NCBI GenBank assembly: GCA_028871345.1
Contig: JAGWNK010000012.1
Span: 27,704 to 91,703 of the forward strand
DNA: 64,000 nucleotides
Source of the DNA: Alphaproteobacteria bacterium
GTDB lineage: Bacteria; Pseudomonadota; Alphaproteobacteria; Micropepsales; Micropepsaceae
Direction: 5' to 3'
Shown: positions 26,406 through 37,461 of the stretch, piece by piece
Numbering within the stretch: position 1 is the stretch's first letter
How the letters are laid out: every line of letters starts with the position of its first letter
Translations under genes and position numbers: made by a program
Notes under the pieces: generated by a model
The model's database searches: none
What the model was told of the DNA's origin: nothing
What the model saw: the letters and a program-made list of their open reading frames with translations, nothing else

Positions 26406-28073
26406 TCAGCGCAGGGCGTCTCGCAGTGGTTGGAGCCAGCTGGCATAGGCCTGCCAGCGTCCGACCGAAGTCGTGAACAGAGGCTGGCGCACCTGCATCT
26501 CGCTGAGCGTCCGCACCGCCCGCGCCGCTTCGAAGAACCGCAGACAGCGCTCGTCCCAGCCGAGGTCGCAATACGCCACAAGACGCCGCGCCTCGCCTTC
26601 CAGATCGGCGACCAAGGACTCGTACGCCACTTCGAGCATGACGCCTTCGGGCAGTACGGCGCGCCAATGCGCCATCAGGGCCTCATAGGCCTTGTAATAC
26701 CGCCCCAGTTCCCCGAGGTCGTAGGTGTAGTTGAGGCCGCTGGCGAAAAGCTTCGAGTAGCAGGAGAGGCAGGTATCGAGCGGATCGCGGCGGACGTGGA
26801 TGAACTTGGCACCGGGCAGCGCCAGATGCAGCAGCCCCAGGTGACGGAAATTGGCCGGCAGCTTGTCGACGATGCGTTCGGCCTCCGGCGCCAGCGCCTG
26901 CAAACGCGCCGCGTAACGCCCACCGAAGTCGCGCAGCGCCGCATCCGGCAGGGTAGCAAAATCGGTTGGGTAATTGCGCCCGGCATGGCCCGCGAGGATG
27001 AGGTCCTGCGTGTACAGACGTTCCCCCGCCCCGAACACGGCGGGATGGCTCGCCAGGATCTGCTCCACCAGAGTCGTACCCGAACGCGGCATGCCGACCA
27101 CGAACACCGGCACGTCCGAAGGATGGCCCTTGCCGCGGCGCGCGGCGATCGCCTCGGCCGTGAAGATGCGCACGATCTCCCCGAAGAAAGCGAAGACTTC
27201 GCTCTCCTCGTACGGCACCAAGCCACGGTAAATCCTGTTGCCCTGTTCCAGATGCCGGAAGGCGTCTTGGTGGCGCTTCAGGTCGTCATAGGCCTTGGCC
27301 AGTGCGAAGTGCAGCTCCGCCTTCTGCCTATCGGACAAGCGGTCCTGGTTGCGCGCCAACTGCTCGAGCGGGGCGAGCCGCGCATCGCCGTCCGTGAACG
27401 GCGCACTTTCGGCCAGAGCCCGGTGGTAGGCCGGTTCGACCGGGGCAAGCGAAACCGCCCGGGTGTATTCATCGTGTGCCTCCTCCCCCAATCCGAACTG
27501 CTTCAGGACGCTGCCCAGGCGCCAGTGCGCCGCTGCGTTGTTTGGATCGCGCGCCAAGAGCTGTTCATAGGCTTTGCGGGCCTCGCTCTGCCGGCCCAGA
27601 TTGTCAAGGGCGTCGCCCAGGCCCATCAGCGCGGCGGCGAAGGCCGGACGTCTTTCCAGCGCCTTCGTGAACGCATCCCTGGCCTCCTCGAATCGCCCGG
27701 TCTTCAGGAAGGCCTGACCCAGCCCGATCAGCGCCTCGAACAGCCCCGGCTCGATTCGCAGGGCAGAATCGAAGGCGGCGGCAGCTTCGTCGTATCGGCC
27801 GAGTCGTGCCAAGGTGAGACCAAGGTAATTCCGCACGCCCGCATCGCCAGGCGCCGCGGCGGCTGCGCTGGCGAAGGCGTCCGCCGCCTTTTCCACATCG
27901 CCGAGGTGGACATGGACCACCCCCAGTCCGGAGAGGATTGCCGGATGTCCGGGGCTCGCTTCGAGCGCGGCAAGATAGCGCTCACGCGCCTCGCCAAGCC
28001 GGTTCTGCCGGTGCAGCAGCACCGCCGACTGATAGAGCTGGCGCGCGGCGGGTCCGAGTTCGGCATCGGTCAT
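26406..28073 (-). CDS. TPR-repeat sulfotransferase
   Basis: A 555-residue protein starting at ATG 28073. Residues ~1-260 hold about seven tetratricopeptide repeats (for example AILSGLGVVHVHLGDVEKAADAF). Residues ~290-545 are a sulfotransferase domain with the PAPS-binding loop VGMPRSGTTLVEQILASHP and the downstream HVRRDPLDTCLS segment. It has no signal peptide. Such TPR-sulfotransferases often sit beside TonB receptors in glycan loci of alpha- and gammaproteobacteria. Whether it sulfates a sugar, a protein or a surface polymer is unknown. It is transcribed against both flanking genes, so it has its own promoter. Confidence 0.85.
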   Translation of the reverse strand: MTDAELGPAARQLYQSAVLLHRQNRLGEARERYLAALEASPGHPAILSGLGVVHVHLGDVEKAADAFASAAAAAPGDAGVRNYLGLTLARLGRYDEAAAAFDSALRIEPGLFEALIGLGQAFLKTGRFEEARDAFTKALERRPAFAAALMGLGDALDNLGRQSEARKAYEQLLARDPNNAAAHWRLGSVLKQFGLGEEAHDEYTRAVSLAPVEPAYHRALAESAPFTDGDARLAPLEQLARNQDRLSDRQKAELHFALAKAYDDLKRHQDAFRHLEQGNRIYRGLVPYEESEVFAFFGEIVRIFTAEAIAARRGKGHPSDVPVFVVGMPRSGTTLVEQILASHPAVFGAGERLYTQDLILAGHAGRNYPTDFATLPDAALRDFGGRYAARLQALAPEAERIVDKLPANFRHLGLLHLALPGAKFIHVRRDPLDTCLSCYSKLFASGLNYTYDLGELGRYYKAYEALMAHWRAVLPEGVMLEVAYESLVADLEGEARRLVAYCDLGWDERCLRFFEAARAVRTLSEMQVRQPLFTTSVGRWQAYASWLQPLRDALR

Positions 28074-28208
28074 AACGATCTGTGCCGCGAAAGCGGATAC
28101 GACGCGGACCTTACAGGAGGTGTGCGCGATTGTCCTTGCCATCTTTTTCGCTATGCAGGGGGTGAGGTGGTCGATAGAGTGCCGCCCGCCGCCTCTTGCA
28201 ATTGCCGC

Positions 28209-30476
28209 ATGACCGCAGGGTTGCGCCTTCCGGCAGTCATCCTCTTCACCGCGCCGTTGTTGTTCTCGGGCATGGCGGCCGCTCCAACCCCGCCGACACC
28301 ATTGTCGTTGATCCCCGAACCCGTGCAGATCGTCATGGGTGAGGGCGCCTTCGCCTTGTCGGCGGACACCAGGGTCGTGTGCGTCCCCGCCGACAGGCGC
28401 TGCGACTGGAGCGCGAAATACCTCTCCAATCTGCTGCAGCGTACACGTGGCATGTCGTTGGGACGCCCGGGCCATTCATCCAAAACCGACGTCATCGTCT
28501 TCCGCCGACAACGAGGCGTACGGGATCCCGAAGGCTACCGCCTGCGTGTGCGCCCCGGCGCCGTAGTTGTCTCGGCCGCCACCAACGCGGGCCTCTTCTA
28601 CGGTGCGGTAACCCTGTGGCAGCTGGCGACCCAGACCCGCGGTGCCGCGACCCGTATCGACATTCCGGCGCTGGACATCGTCGATTCACCGCGCTTCGCC
28701 TGGCGCGGCGTTCTTTTGGATTCGGCGCGGCACTATCAGTCGCCGACCTTCATCAAGTCGTTCATCGACGCCATGGCGTTGCACAAGCTGAATGTCCTGC
28801 AATGGCATCTGACGGACGATCAGGGCTGGCGTCTGCAGATCCGGCGGTATCCCCGGCTGACATCGGTTGGCGCCTGGCGCCTGGCGCCGGATGGCGCGCG
28901 GTATGGCGGCTTCTACACCCAGACCGAGGTTCGTGACATCGTTGCCTATGCCCGCGAACGGCACGTCACCATTGTCCCTGAGATCGAGATGCCGGGGCAT
29001 TCGCTGGCCGCGATTGTCGCCTATCCCGGGCTCGCCTCGATACCGCATCCACCAACCAGGGTGTCCGGCGACTGGGGCATCTTTCCCTATCTCTACAAAC
29101 CCGACCCGGCGACCTTCCGCTTCCTGGAAAACGTCCTCAACGAAGTGATGGCGTTGTTCCCCGGTCGCATCATCCATGTCGGCGGCGACGAGGCGGTCAA
29201 GGACCAGTGGAATGCGTCGCCGCGTGTCCAACAGCAGATGAGGCGCCTGCACATCGCGAGCGCCGACGATCTGCAAGCCTATTTTATCGACCATATCGGC
29301 AGGTATCTTGAGGCCCATGGTCGTCGTTTGGCGGGCTGGGACGAAATCCTCAACAGGCATCTGGCGAGAAATGCGATCGTGACCTCCTGGCACAGTGTCG
29401 ACAGTGCGGTGGAAGGGGCGAAGCTCGGCCATGACGTCGTGCTGTCGCCGTCTCCCACGCTGTATTTCGACAATTGCCAGGCGAACGCGGCCGATGTGCC
29501 ACCGTGCCGCGGCACGGTGGTCACGCTGCAGGATGTCTACGCCTTCGATCCGACGCCGCGCGCGCTCGACGCCATGCAGCAGAAGCATATCCTCGGCGTC
29601 CAGGCCAACATCTGGACGGAACACATCCGCTCGGACGATCTCGTCGGCTATGCGGCATTCCCGCGCGCCGCCGCGCTGGCCGAGATGGCATGGACGCCGC
29701 AGGCCGGTCGCGACTGGCGGGGATTCCTGGCGCGTCTGCCGGGCCAGCTCGATCGTTATCAAGATCTCGGCCTGGTCTACTCGGACAGCGCCTTGAAGGT
29801 CGCTGTGGCGGCGGAGCCGTCTGGAGGCGGCGCCAGACTATCGCTGTCAAATCAGGCCGGTTTCGGGACCATCCGCGACGCGCTGAACGGCGCAGCGCCG
29901 ACCACCGGGTCTCAAGCTTATACCGGCCCGTTCGAGGTCGGGCTGCCTGCTCGCATATCCGCCGCAGCCTTTAGTGATGACCGCGCGCTCACGACGCCCA
30001 CGATACAGATGATCGATGCGGCATCGATCCTGAGGCGCGACAGTCACCAGATGCGGCAGTGCACCGACGATCTTCCACTTTCCTTGCAGGTCGGCAGCGA
30101 CACGGTCATGGTCAATGTCATGAACCCCTGCTGGGTCTACCGCGGGCTCGATCTTACGAGCATCGCGGGCTTCGATGCCGCCGTGGCGCAGCGGCCGTTC
30201 AACTTCCAGATCGGCAAAGATGTGGCCAAGATTCCGCTCTATCCGGACGCGGCGCCGGACGGTCAGCTCGAGATCCGCCTCGACACCTGCAAGGGAGAAC
30301 TTCTGGCCATGTTGCCCTTGGCCTCGGCTATGGGCCGCGGTTCGCCAAGCGAGCTTCATGCTGCGATCTCGCCCCACGCGGGAGTCCACGACTTGTGCTT
30401 CCTCTTCGCCCGCCGCGGCATCGATCCCGTATGGCTGCTCGATTGGGTGCAACCTCTATCCGCGCGGCAGGAGTAG
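28209..30476 (+). CDS. Exported GH20 beta-N-acetylhexosaminidase
   Basis: A 755-residue GH20 enzyme releasing terminal GlcNAc from chitooligosaccharides. The signal peptide is MTAGLRLPAVILFTAPLLFS. The N-terminal GH20b-like domain is at ~35-155 and the catalytic barrel at ~160-500, with WHLTDDQGWRLQI and the catalytic pair Asp327-Glu328 in HVGGDEAVKDQW. Residues ~510-755 form an extra C-terminal region with four cysteines and no recognised fold. ATG 28209 is chosen although its ribosome site is weak; the frame is open far upstream. Three bases separate it from the PTS gene, so sugar release and uptake are co-transcribed. Confidence 0.92.
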   Translation: MTAGLRLPAVILFTAPLLFSGMAAAPTPPTPLSLIPEPVQIVMGEGAFALSADTRVVCVPADRRCDWSAKYLSNLLQRTRGMSLGRPGHSSKTDVIVFRRQRGVRDPEGYRLRVRPGAVVVSAATNAGLFYGAVTLWQLATQTRGAATRIDIPALDIVDSPRFAWRGVLLDSARHYQSPTFIKSFIDAMALHKLNVLQWHLTDDQGWRLQIRRYPRLTSVGAWRLAPDGARYGGFYTQTEVRDIVAYARERHVTIVPEIEMPGHSLAAIVAYPGLASIPHPPTRVSGDWGIFPYLYKPDPATFRFLENVLNEVMALFPGRIIHVGGDEAVKDQWNASPRVQQQMRRLHIASADDLQAYFIDHIGRYLEAHGRRLAGWDEILNRHLARNAIVTSWHSVDSAVEGAKLGHDVVLSPSPTLYFDNCQANAADVPPCRGTVVTLQDVYAFDPTPRALDAMQQKHILGVQANIWTEHIRSDDLVGYAAFPRAAALAEMAWTPQAGRDWRGFLARLPGQLDRYQDLGLVYSDSALKVAVAAEPSGGGARLSLSNQAGFGTIRDALNGAAPTTGSQAYTGPFEVGLPARISAAAFSDDRALTTPTIQMIDAASILRRDSHQMRQCTDDLPLSLQVGSDTVMVNVMNPCWVYRGLDLTSIAGFDAAVAQRPFNFQIGKDVAKIPLYPDAAPDGQLEIRLDTCKGELLAMLPLASAMGRGSPSELHAAISPHAGVHDLCFLFARRGIDPVWLLDWVQPLSARQE

Positions 30477-30479
30477 GCG

Positions 30480-32936
30480 GTGGTCAGTCTCGTGCTTCTC
30501 GCGCCGCTGGAGGGCTGGGTCTCGCCGCTCGAGGAAGTCCCCGACCCGGTGTTCTCCGACAAGGTGATGGGAGACGGTCTCGCCATCGATCCCACAAACA
30601 CGACGGTCTTTGCACCCTGTGACGGCATCGTGGCCACTCTCGCGAAGCATGCGGTGATGATTCGAGCCGCCTGCGGCGCGGAAATCCTCATCCACGTCGG
30701 GCTCGAGACCGTGGCTCTTGCCGGCCGCGGATTCCGCCAGCGCGTGGGTGAAGGACAGGCCGTCAAGGCGGGCGATCCTCTGCTCGATTTTGATCTGGAA
30801 TTCCTTGCCGCCCATGCGAAGAGCCTGATTTCCCCCGTCATTGTCGCCAATGGCGAAGCCTTTGCCATCACCAGGCGTCGTGGAGACTGCGAAGCCAAGG
30901 TCGGCGATGTTCTGATGGAGCTTGAATCCGTCGCACCTGCGGGAAAATCGTCCGGGGACGCATCGCAGCCTGCCTCTCGCCAGGTCGTCATCGCCGCGAC
31001 GCACGGGCTGCACGCGCGTCCGGCTGCTTTGGTTGCGGCTTCCGCCAAGCCTTTCCAGGCGGAGATCATGGTGACCGCAGGCGCGCGACAGGCCAATGCC
31101 AAGAGCGCGATGGCCTTGATGACGTTGGGGACGAAGCACGGCGACACGCTGACGATCGCGGCCCGGGGCGCGGACGCCGCGCAGGCTGCAGACGCAGTCG
31201 CCCTGGCCATCGCGCGGCTGCCGGACGAGCCGGTGATAGTGCCCGTTGCAAGAACGGTTGCGTCCCCCCAATCCCGATCGCAGACGATCATTCACGGCAT
31301 TGGCGCCGCGCCGGGCATCGCTGTCGGTCACATCTTCCATCTGCGGGCGGCGGACGTCGCAGTCGCCGCCGAGGGCAAAGGTCTGGCACACGAGGCTGCA
31401 GAATTGCGCCGCGCGGTCTCTGCGGTCAAAGAGCGCCTCCAGAAAGCCGCGGCGGCCGGCGACCCGGCGCATCGTGGGATCGCGACCGCGCATATCGCCC
31501 TGCTCGAAGATGCCGAGTTGCAGCAGGTCGCGCTCAGGGCAATCGAAATGGGAAGCAGCGCCGCCTTCGCCTGGCGGCAGGCGGTGCGCGGCTATGTTGA
31601 CATTCTGCGCGCCGCCGATGACGAACTGCTGCGCGAGCGGGCGTCCGATCTTCTCGATCTCGAACGACAGATGCTCGGTGTGCTGACCGGCGAAGGGCCA
31701 CGGCCTATCCCGCCGCCGTCAGCGGTGCTGGTGGCCGACGAGATTTTTCCGTCCGATCTGCTCGGGTTCCAGTCATCGAGGCCTGCGGGCATCGCGACGT
31801 CGCGGGGCGGCGCGACGTCTCACGCCGCAATCCTGGCGGCCGGCATGGGCATCCCCGCACTGGTCGGAGCGGGTACGGACTTGCTGCGGGCGGAAGACGG
31901 TGCGCTGGTCGTATTGAACGCCGACGAAGGTTGGCTCGATCTCAATCCCGGCGAGGAAGCCAGGCGCGCCGCGGAAGACTCCGTCGCACGCGCCGCGAAG
32001 CGACGCGTCGAAGCGTTGGCGATGGCCGGCCAGGAATGTCACACCGCGGATGGCGTGCGCATCGAGGTCTTCGCCAATCTGGGCAAGGGCGGTGCCCGCG
32101 AAGCCGTGCAGCTCGGCGCCGAAGGGTGTGGACTGCTGCGCACCGAGTTCCTCTTTATGGATCGCACTGCGCCACCCGACGAGGACGAGCAGTACACACT
32201 GTACAAAGCCGCTGCGGAAGCCCTGGGCGGACGCGAGCTCGTCCTGCGCACCTTCGACATCGGTGCCGACAAGCCGGCGCCCTATCTGGCGTTTCCCCCC
32301 GAGGAGAATCCGGCGCTGGGCATCCGCGGCGTCCGCACGGCTCTTATGCGGCCGGAGCTCCTTCGCACACAGCTGCGGGCCGCGGCTCGCGTAGGCTGCA
32401 AGATCATGCTGCCGATGATCGCCTCGGTCGACGAGGTCGTATCGGTTCGCGCGATCCTCGATGAGGCATGCCGCGAGCTCGGCGTCACGCCTCCGCCACT
32501 TGGTATCATGATCGAGACCCCCGCTTCCGCCCTGCTGGCCGACCGGCTGGCCCGTGTGGCGGACTTCTTCTCCATCGGGACGAATGATCTGACGCAATAC
32601 ACCCTGGCGATGGACCGCGGCCACCGTGATCTGGCGGCGCGGCTCGACGCGCTACACCCCGCCGTGTTGCGCCTGATCGCCCAGACTGTGCAGATGGCGA
32701 CAGGCAAGCCTGTCGGCGTGTGCGGCGGGCTCGCTGCGGAGATGCCGGCCGTGCCCGTGCTGCTCGGGCTCGGCATCGGCAGGCTCTCCGTTCCCGCAGG
32801 CGCGATCCCCAATCTCAAGTCCGCGATCCGGACGCTTGCCCTCGAAGATTGCCGGGCGGTCGCGGAGCAGGCCCTCACGCTCGACTCGGCGCAGACCGTC
32901 CGCGCCATGGTCCGCCAACGCTTCTCCTGGTGCTGA
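30480..32936 (+). CDS. nagF: Fused PTS protein EIIA-HPr-EI for GlcNAc uptake
   Basis: An 818-residue phosphotransfer chain in one polypeptide. Residues 1-~150 are a glucose-type EIIA with the active His in EILIHVGLETV. Residues ~165-250 are HPr with THGLHARPAA. Residues ~265-815 are enzyme I with the PEP-phosphorylated His in GGATSHAAIL, the LLRTEFLFMDR and RTFDIGADKP segments and the C-terminal GVCGGLA loop. It starts at GTG 30480, three bases after the hexosaminidase stop. Phosphate passes to the NagE protein encoded next. The same fused arrangement occurs in the Caulobacter GlcNAc locus, as recalled. Confidence 0.92.
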   Translation: MVSLVLLAPLEGWVSPLEEVPDPVFSDKVMGDGLAIDPTNTTVFAPCDGIVATLAKHAVMIRAACGAEILIHVGLETVALAGRGFRQRVGEGQAVKAGDPLLDFDLEFLAAHAKSLISPVIVANGEAFAITRRRGDCEAKVGDVLMELESVAPAGKSSGDASQPASRQVVIAATHGLHARPAALVAASAKPFQAEIMVTAGARQANAKSAMALMTLGTKHGDTLTIAARGADAAQAADAVALAIARLPDEPVIVPVARTVASPQSRSQTIIHGIGAAPGIAVGHIFHLRAADVAVAAEGKGLAHEAAELRRAVSAVKERLQKAAAAGDPAHRGIATAHIALLEDAELQQVALRAIEMGSSAAFAWRQAVRGYVDILRAADDELLRERASDLLDLERQMLGVLTGEGPRPIPPPSAVLVADEIFPSDLLGFQSSRPAGIATSRGGATSHAAILAAGMGIPALVGAGTDLLRAEDGALVVLNADEGWLDLNPGEEARRAAEDSVARAAKRRVEALAMAGQECHTADGVRIEVFANLGKGGAREAVQLGAEGCGLLRTEFLFMDRTAPPDEDEQYTLYKAAAEALGGRELVLRTFDIGADKPAPYLAFPPEENPALGIRGVRTALMRPELLRTQLRAAARVGCKIMLPMIASVDEVVSVRAILDEACRELGVTPPPLGIMIETPASALLADRLARVADFFSIGTNDLTQYTLAMDRGHRDLAARLDALHPAVLRLIAQTVQMATGKPVGVCGGLAAEMPAVPVLLGLGIGRLSVPAGAIPNLKSAIRTLALEDCRAVAEQALTLDSAQTVRAMVRQRFSWC

Positions 32937-32950
32937 AGAAAGGCCCGCCG

Positions 32951-34726
32951 ATGAAATCGACCGTCGAAATCCTGCAGCCTCTCGGTCGCGCCTTGATGCT
33001 GCCGATCGCGGTATTGCCGGTCGCAGGCATCCTGCTGCGGCTAGGCCAACCGGACGTTTTGAACATTGCTTTCATCGCGGCGGCCGGCAACGCGATCTTC
33101 TCCAATCTCGGTCTGTTGTTTGCGGCCGGCGTCGCCGTCGGGCTTGCGCGCGAGAATCACGGAGCGGCCGGCCTGGCCGGTGTCGTCTGCTTTCTTGTGG
33201 CGACCGAAGGCGCCAAGGCCCTGATGAGCGTACCAGTCGAAGCGACTGCGGGCTACTTGGGCACCGGGACGTTGGGAACCGCGCCGCAGCTTGCCGCCGA
33301 TGCGTTCAAGAGCGGCGTAATCTTCAAACTCGGTGTGCCGATCGGCATCACCTCCGGCCTGATCGCTGGTTGGCTCTACAACCGCTTCCACGACGTCCGA
33401 CTTCCCGAATATCTGGCTTTCTTCGGCGGACGTCGCTTCGTGCCTATCGTCGCGGGCTTCTCGGCGCTGCTACTTGCGCTTCTGATCGGCCTGAGCTGGG
33501 CCGGCATCTCGCACGGCATGGACGCCGCCAGTCACGCGGTCCTCAAGCTCGGTGCTTTCGGCCTCTTTATATATGGCGCAGTGAACCGGCTTCTTATCGT
33601 TACCGGCCTGCACCATATCCTGAACAACATCGCCTGGTTCATGCTTGGCGATTATCACGGTGTCACAGGCGACCTGAAGCGGTTCTTTGCGGGCGATCCT
33701 ACGGCCGGCGCCTTCATGTCGGGCTTCTTCCCGGTGATGATGTTCGGACTGCCTGGCGCTTGCCTGGCGATGTATCACTGCGCCCGTCCCGAGCGGCGCA
33801 AGGAGGTGGGCGGGCTGCTCGCCTCGATGGCACTCACGGCATTTCTTACCGGCGTCACCGAGCCAATCGAATTCAGTTTCATGTTCCTGGCACCGCCGCT
33901 CTACGCGATCCACGCGGTGCTCACCGGAGTCGCCATGGTCGTGATGAACGCGCTCGACGTTCACTTGGGTTTCGGCTTTTCGGCCGGGGTGTTCGATTAC
34001 ATCATCAATTTCGGCAAAGCGACGCATCCGCTGATGCTTCTGCCGGTCGGAGCCGCATATGCGGCACTGTATTACGGCATCTTCCGACTCGCGATCCAGC
34101 ATTTCGACCTCAAGACGGTGGGCCGAGAGGATGCAGACATTGTCCCCGCGCCGATCGTCGATGCGCAGGGCCGCGGGAGCGTCTACGTCGATGCGCTCGG
34201 CGGCGCCGCCAATCTGCAGAGCGTCGATGCTTGTACCACCCGGCTGCGCCTGACCGTGCGATCCTCGATGGCCATCGACGAGCCGCGCCTGCGCGCGCTT
34301 GGCGCCCGTGGCTTCGTACGGCCGTCGCCCACTTCGCTGCAGGTCGTAGTAGGTCCCGCAGCCGATCAGATCGCCGGTGAGATCCGGGCGTCGCTGCCGC
34401 AGGCCGGGGGACGGTCGGTGCCATCGCCCGCCATGTCCGCCGCCAGGCCGGCCGAGCCGGCGACCGCGGGTGTTGTAGCGGCCTCACCCGAGGCCGAGGT
34501 TCTTCTCAAAGGCCTTGGCGGCCGCGCCAACGTCCTTTCCTTGTCGGCGTCCTCCAGCCGCCTGATGGTGGAACTCTTCAACATGGCGCTGCTCGATGAG
34601 GGCGCCTTGCGCGCCGCCGGCGCGCGTTCGGTGGTGAAGCTGAAAAGCAGCGTGCAGATCGTCATGGGTCCGCAGGCGGAAGCCTTGGCGGCCGGCCTCA
34701 GGTCGGCGCTTGATGCGACGCGTTGA
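32951..34726 (+). CDS. nagE: GlcNAc-specific PTS permease EIICB with a second, cysteine-less EIIB domain
   Basis: A 591-residue permease that imports and phosphorylates GlcNAc. Residues 1-~385 are EIIC with about ten helices and the GVTEPIEFSFMF substrate motif. A first EIIB domain (~410-480) has phospho-Cys428 in VDACTTRLRL. A second EIIB-like domain (~515-590) has Ser534 at the equivalent place (SASSSRL), so it cannot carry the phosphocysteine. It starts at ATG 32951, 14 bases after the EIIA-HPr-EI stop. Confidence 0.93.
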   Translation: MKSTVEILQPLGRALMLPIAVLPVAGILLRLGQPDVLNIAFIAAAGNAIFSNLGLLFAAGVAVGLARENHGAAGLAGVVCFLVATEGAKALMSVPVEATAGYLGTGTLGTAPQLAADAFKSGVIFKLGVPIGITSGLIAGWLYNRFHDVRLPEYLAFFGGRRFVPIVAGFSALLLALLIGLSWAGISHGMDAASHAVLKLGAFGLFIYGAVNRLLIVTGLHHILNNIAWFMLGDYHGVTGDLKRFFAGDPTAGAFMSGFFPVMMFGLPGACLAMYHCARPERRKEVGGLLASMALTAFLTGVTEPIEFSFMFLAPPLYAIHAVLTGVAMVVMNALDVHLGFGFSAGVFDYIINFGKATHPLMLLPVGAAYAALYYGIFRLAIQHFDLKTVGREDADIVPAPIVDAQGRGSVYVDALGGAANLQSVDACTTRLRLTVRSSMAIDEPRLRALGARGFVRPSPTSLQVVVGPAADQIAGEIRASLPQAGGRSVPSPAMSAARPAEPATAGVVAASPEAEVLLKGLGGRANVLSLSASSSRLMVELFNMALLDEGALRAAGARSVVKLKSSVQIVMGPQAEALAAGLRSALDATR

Positions 34727-34825
34727 GCAATCCGCGGGTACCGTGCGTTCGTTGCCTGTCTCAGCCGTGAAGATGGCAATGGAGCCCGCCGCGAGACCGG
34801 CCCCAAAGCATCCGGCGTCCGGGTG

Positions 34826-36055
<1,230 letters not shown>

Positions 36056-36063
36056 GCGAACCT

Positions 36064-36092
36064 GCCCGGGCGCGTTGTTGGCGCGCCCGGGC
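36064..36092 (-). other. Perfect 11-bp hairpin in the Ro60-rtcB intergenic leader
   Basis: GCCCGGGCGCG (36064-36074) and CGCGCCCGGGC (36082-36092) are exact inverted repeats with a 7-base loop. There is no T-run, so it is not a standard terminator. It begins 9 bases before the rtcB ATG, on the minus strand, and could limit translation or mark an RNA processing site between the two genes. Confidence 0.6.
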
Positions 36093-36120
36093 CTCCTCTT
36101 GCGTTTGTTGATGGAACGCT

Positions 36121-37446
36121 TCAGTGCGGCGTCGTTTCCTGCGCCGCGATCCAGGCGATGATGGCCTCCGAAAAACCGTCGACGCGCTGCCACGCTCCGC
36201 TGCCGACGCCATGCTGGTAGGAGGCGACGTTGACCATCGTCGCCTTGCCCTTCGGCGCCGGAACGCGGTCATGCGCCTGCTCGTCGGTGAAGACGATGAG
36301 GCGTGCGCCTTTGCGGTCGACCGCTTCGACCGCGGCCCCCAGCATGGTGCTGCCGTGCGGCTGCGAGGCGATCACGGCATCACGCAGAGCGAAGCCGCGT
36401 CGCGGCGGCACCTTCACGGTCTTGTGGGAGAACGTGAAGATCTCCACCTCGTCGCACACCTCGCGCGCCAGGATGGCCAGGCCGCAGGCGGCTTCCAACC
36501 GGGTCATCTCCGATTGGGCCGACAGCGGTGCATCCATAGACCCTGAAACGTCGATCAGCAGGGTGGTGCGACCCTTAAGCCGCGCGTAGCCCTTGAGCGA
36601 CTTCAGCATCGCGCTCTCGAGCTCCGGCTCGAAGTCCGGCGCATAGCGCGCCGCCGCGATGAACCGGAACGGCAGGATTCGATCGGTCCGCATGGCCGCG
36701 ATGGCGCCGGCGATGGTTGTTCGCTCCACGCCTTCCTTCTGCATCAGGCGCAGGTTGCGCAGCAGTGCAAGGCCGCCCAGCTTTCCGTCGGCGATCAGCC
36801 GCTCGAAGGTCTGTCGTTTGTCCTTGCCGCCCGACAGCGATACTTCCCACGTGTCCGGCGCAGCCAGCGTGCCGTCGACGAGCTGCTTCCACACCTTCTC
36901 TTGGGACGCATCCTTCGGCTTGGCGTGGACCAGGAACAGGACGTCGCGGATGCGCACCGCGCCATCGCGGTCGTACTTGGCCAGCTGGTAGGCGTCGAAC
37001 TTGGTGAGCGCCCGCGCCAGGCCCTTCTTGATCTGGGCCGCGACCGGCTGCTTCTTGCGCTGCTGCATCGGCCCCAGAGCATCCGCCCAGTAGATGGCGA
37101 GCAGCTCCGTCATCTCGTCCGGCCGCTGGATGATCTTCTCCAACGTCTCGGCCACCAGCGCCCGGTGCGTCTCGTGGCGCGCCATCTCGCGCACCACCAG
37201 AAGCGGCGCATGGCGCAGCTTCATCACCTCGCGGGCCTCTACGGCCAGGGCGGCGGCCCGCTCCGGCTGCACCATCGGCACCAGCGTCTTGATGCGATCG
37301 GCGATGGAGACTCCGTCCTCGTAGAACTGGTCTTCCCACAGGAGGCAGTTCATCAGCGTGCGCTTCAGTTCTCTCTCAGGCGCGAAGCGCTTGCCCTTGG
37401 CGCCTTCGTGCGTGAAGACGCGCAGGATCTTGTTGAGTTTGGCCAT
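36121..37446 (-). CDS. rsr: Ro60/Rsr ring protein (TROVE and vWA domains)
   Basis: A 441-residue orthologue of the Ro autoantigen. The TROVE domain (HEAT-like repeats, ~1-280) forms the RNA-holding ring. The C-terminal von Willebrand A domain carries the metal site DVSGSMD (Asp299, Ser301, Ser303). Bacterial Ro proteins bind Y RNAs and help exoribonucleases such as PNPase process structured RNA. It starts at ATG 37446, giving MAKLNKILRVFTHEGAKGK, with GGGGGTG upstream. rtcB follows and Y-RNA-like elements precede it, the usual Ro context. Confidence 0.93.
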   Translation of the reverse strand: MAKLNKILRVFTHEGAKGKRFAPERELKRTLMNCLLWEDQFYEDGVSIADRIKTLVPMVQPERAAALAVEAREVMKLRHAPLLVVREMARHETHRALVAETLEKIIQRPDEMTELLAIYWADALGPMQQRKKQPVAAQIKKGLARALTKFDAYQLAKYDRDGAVRIRDVLFLVHAKPKDASQEKVWKQLVDGTLAAPDTWEVSLSGGKDKRQTFERLIADGKLGGLALLRNLRLMQKEGVERTTIAGAIAAMRTDRILPFRFIAAARYAPDFEPELESAMLKSLKGYARLKGRTTLLIDVSGSMDAPLSAQSEMTRLEAACGLAILAREVCDEVEIFTFSHKTVKVPPRRGFALRDAVIASQPHGSTMLGAAVEAVDRKGARLIVFTDEQAHDRVPAPKGKATMVNVASYQHGVGSGAWQRVDGFSEAIIAWIAAQETTPH

Positions 37447-37461
37447 GGAACACCCCCTTTC

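Noticed and set aside
26400..28208. A 5' extension of the GH20 frame by about 600 codons
   Set aside because: It is antisense to the TPR-sulfotransferase, and the signal peptide starts at 28209.
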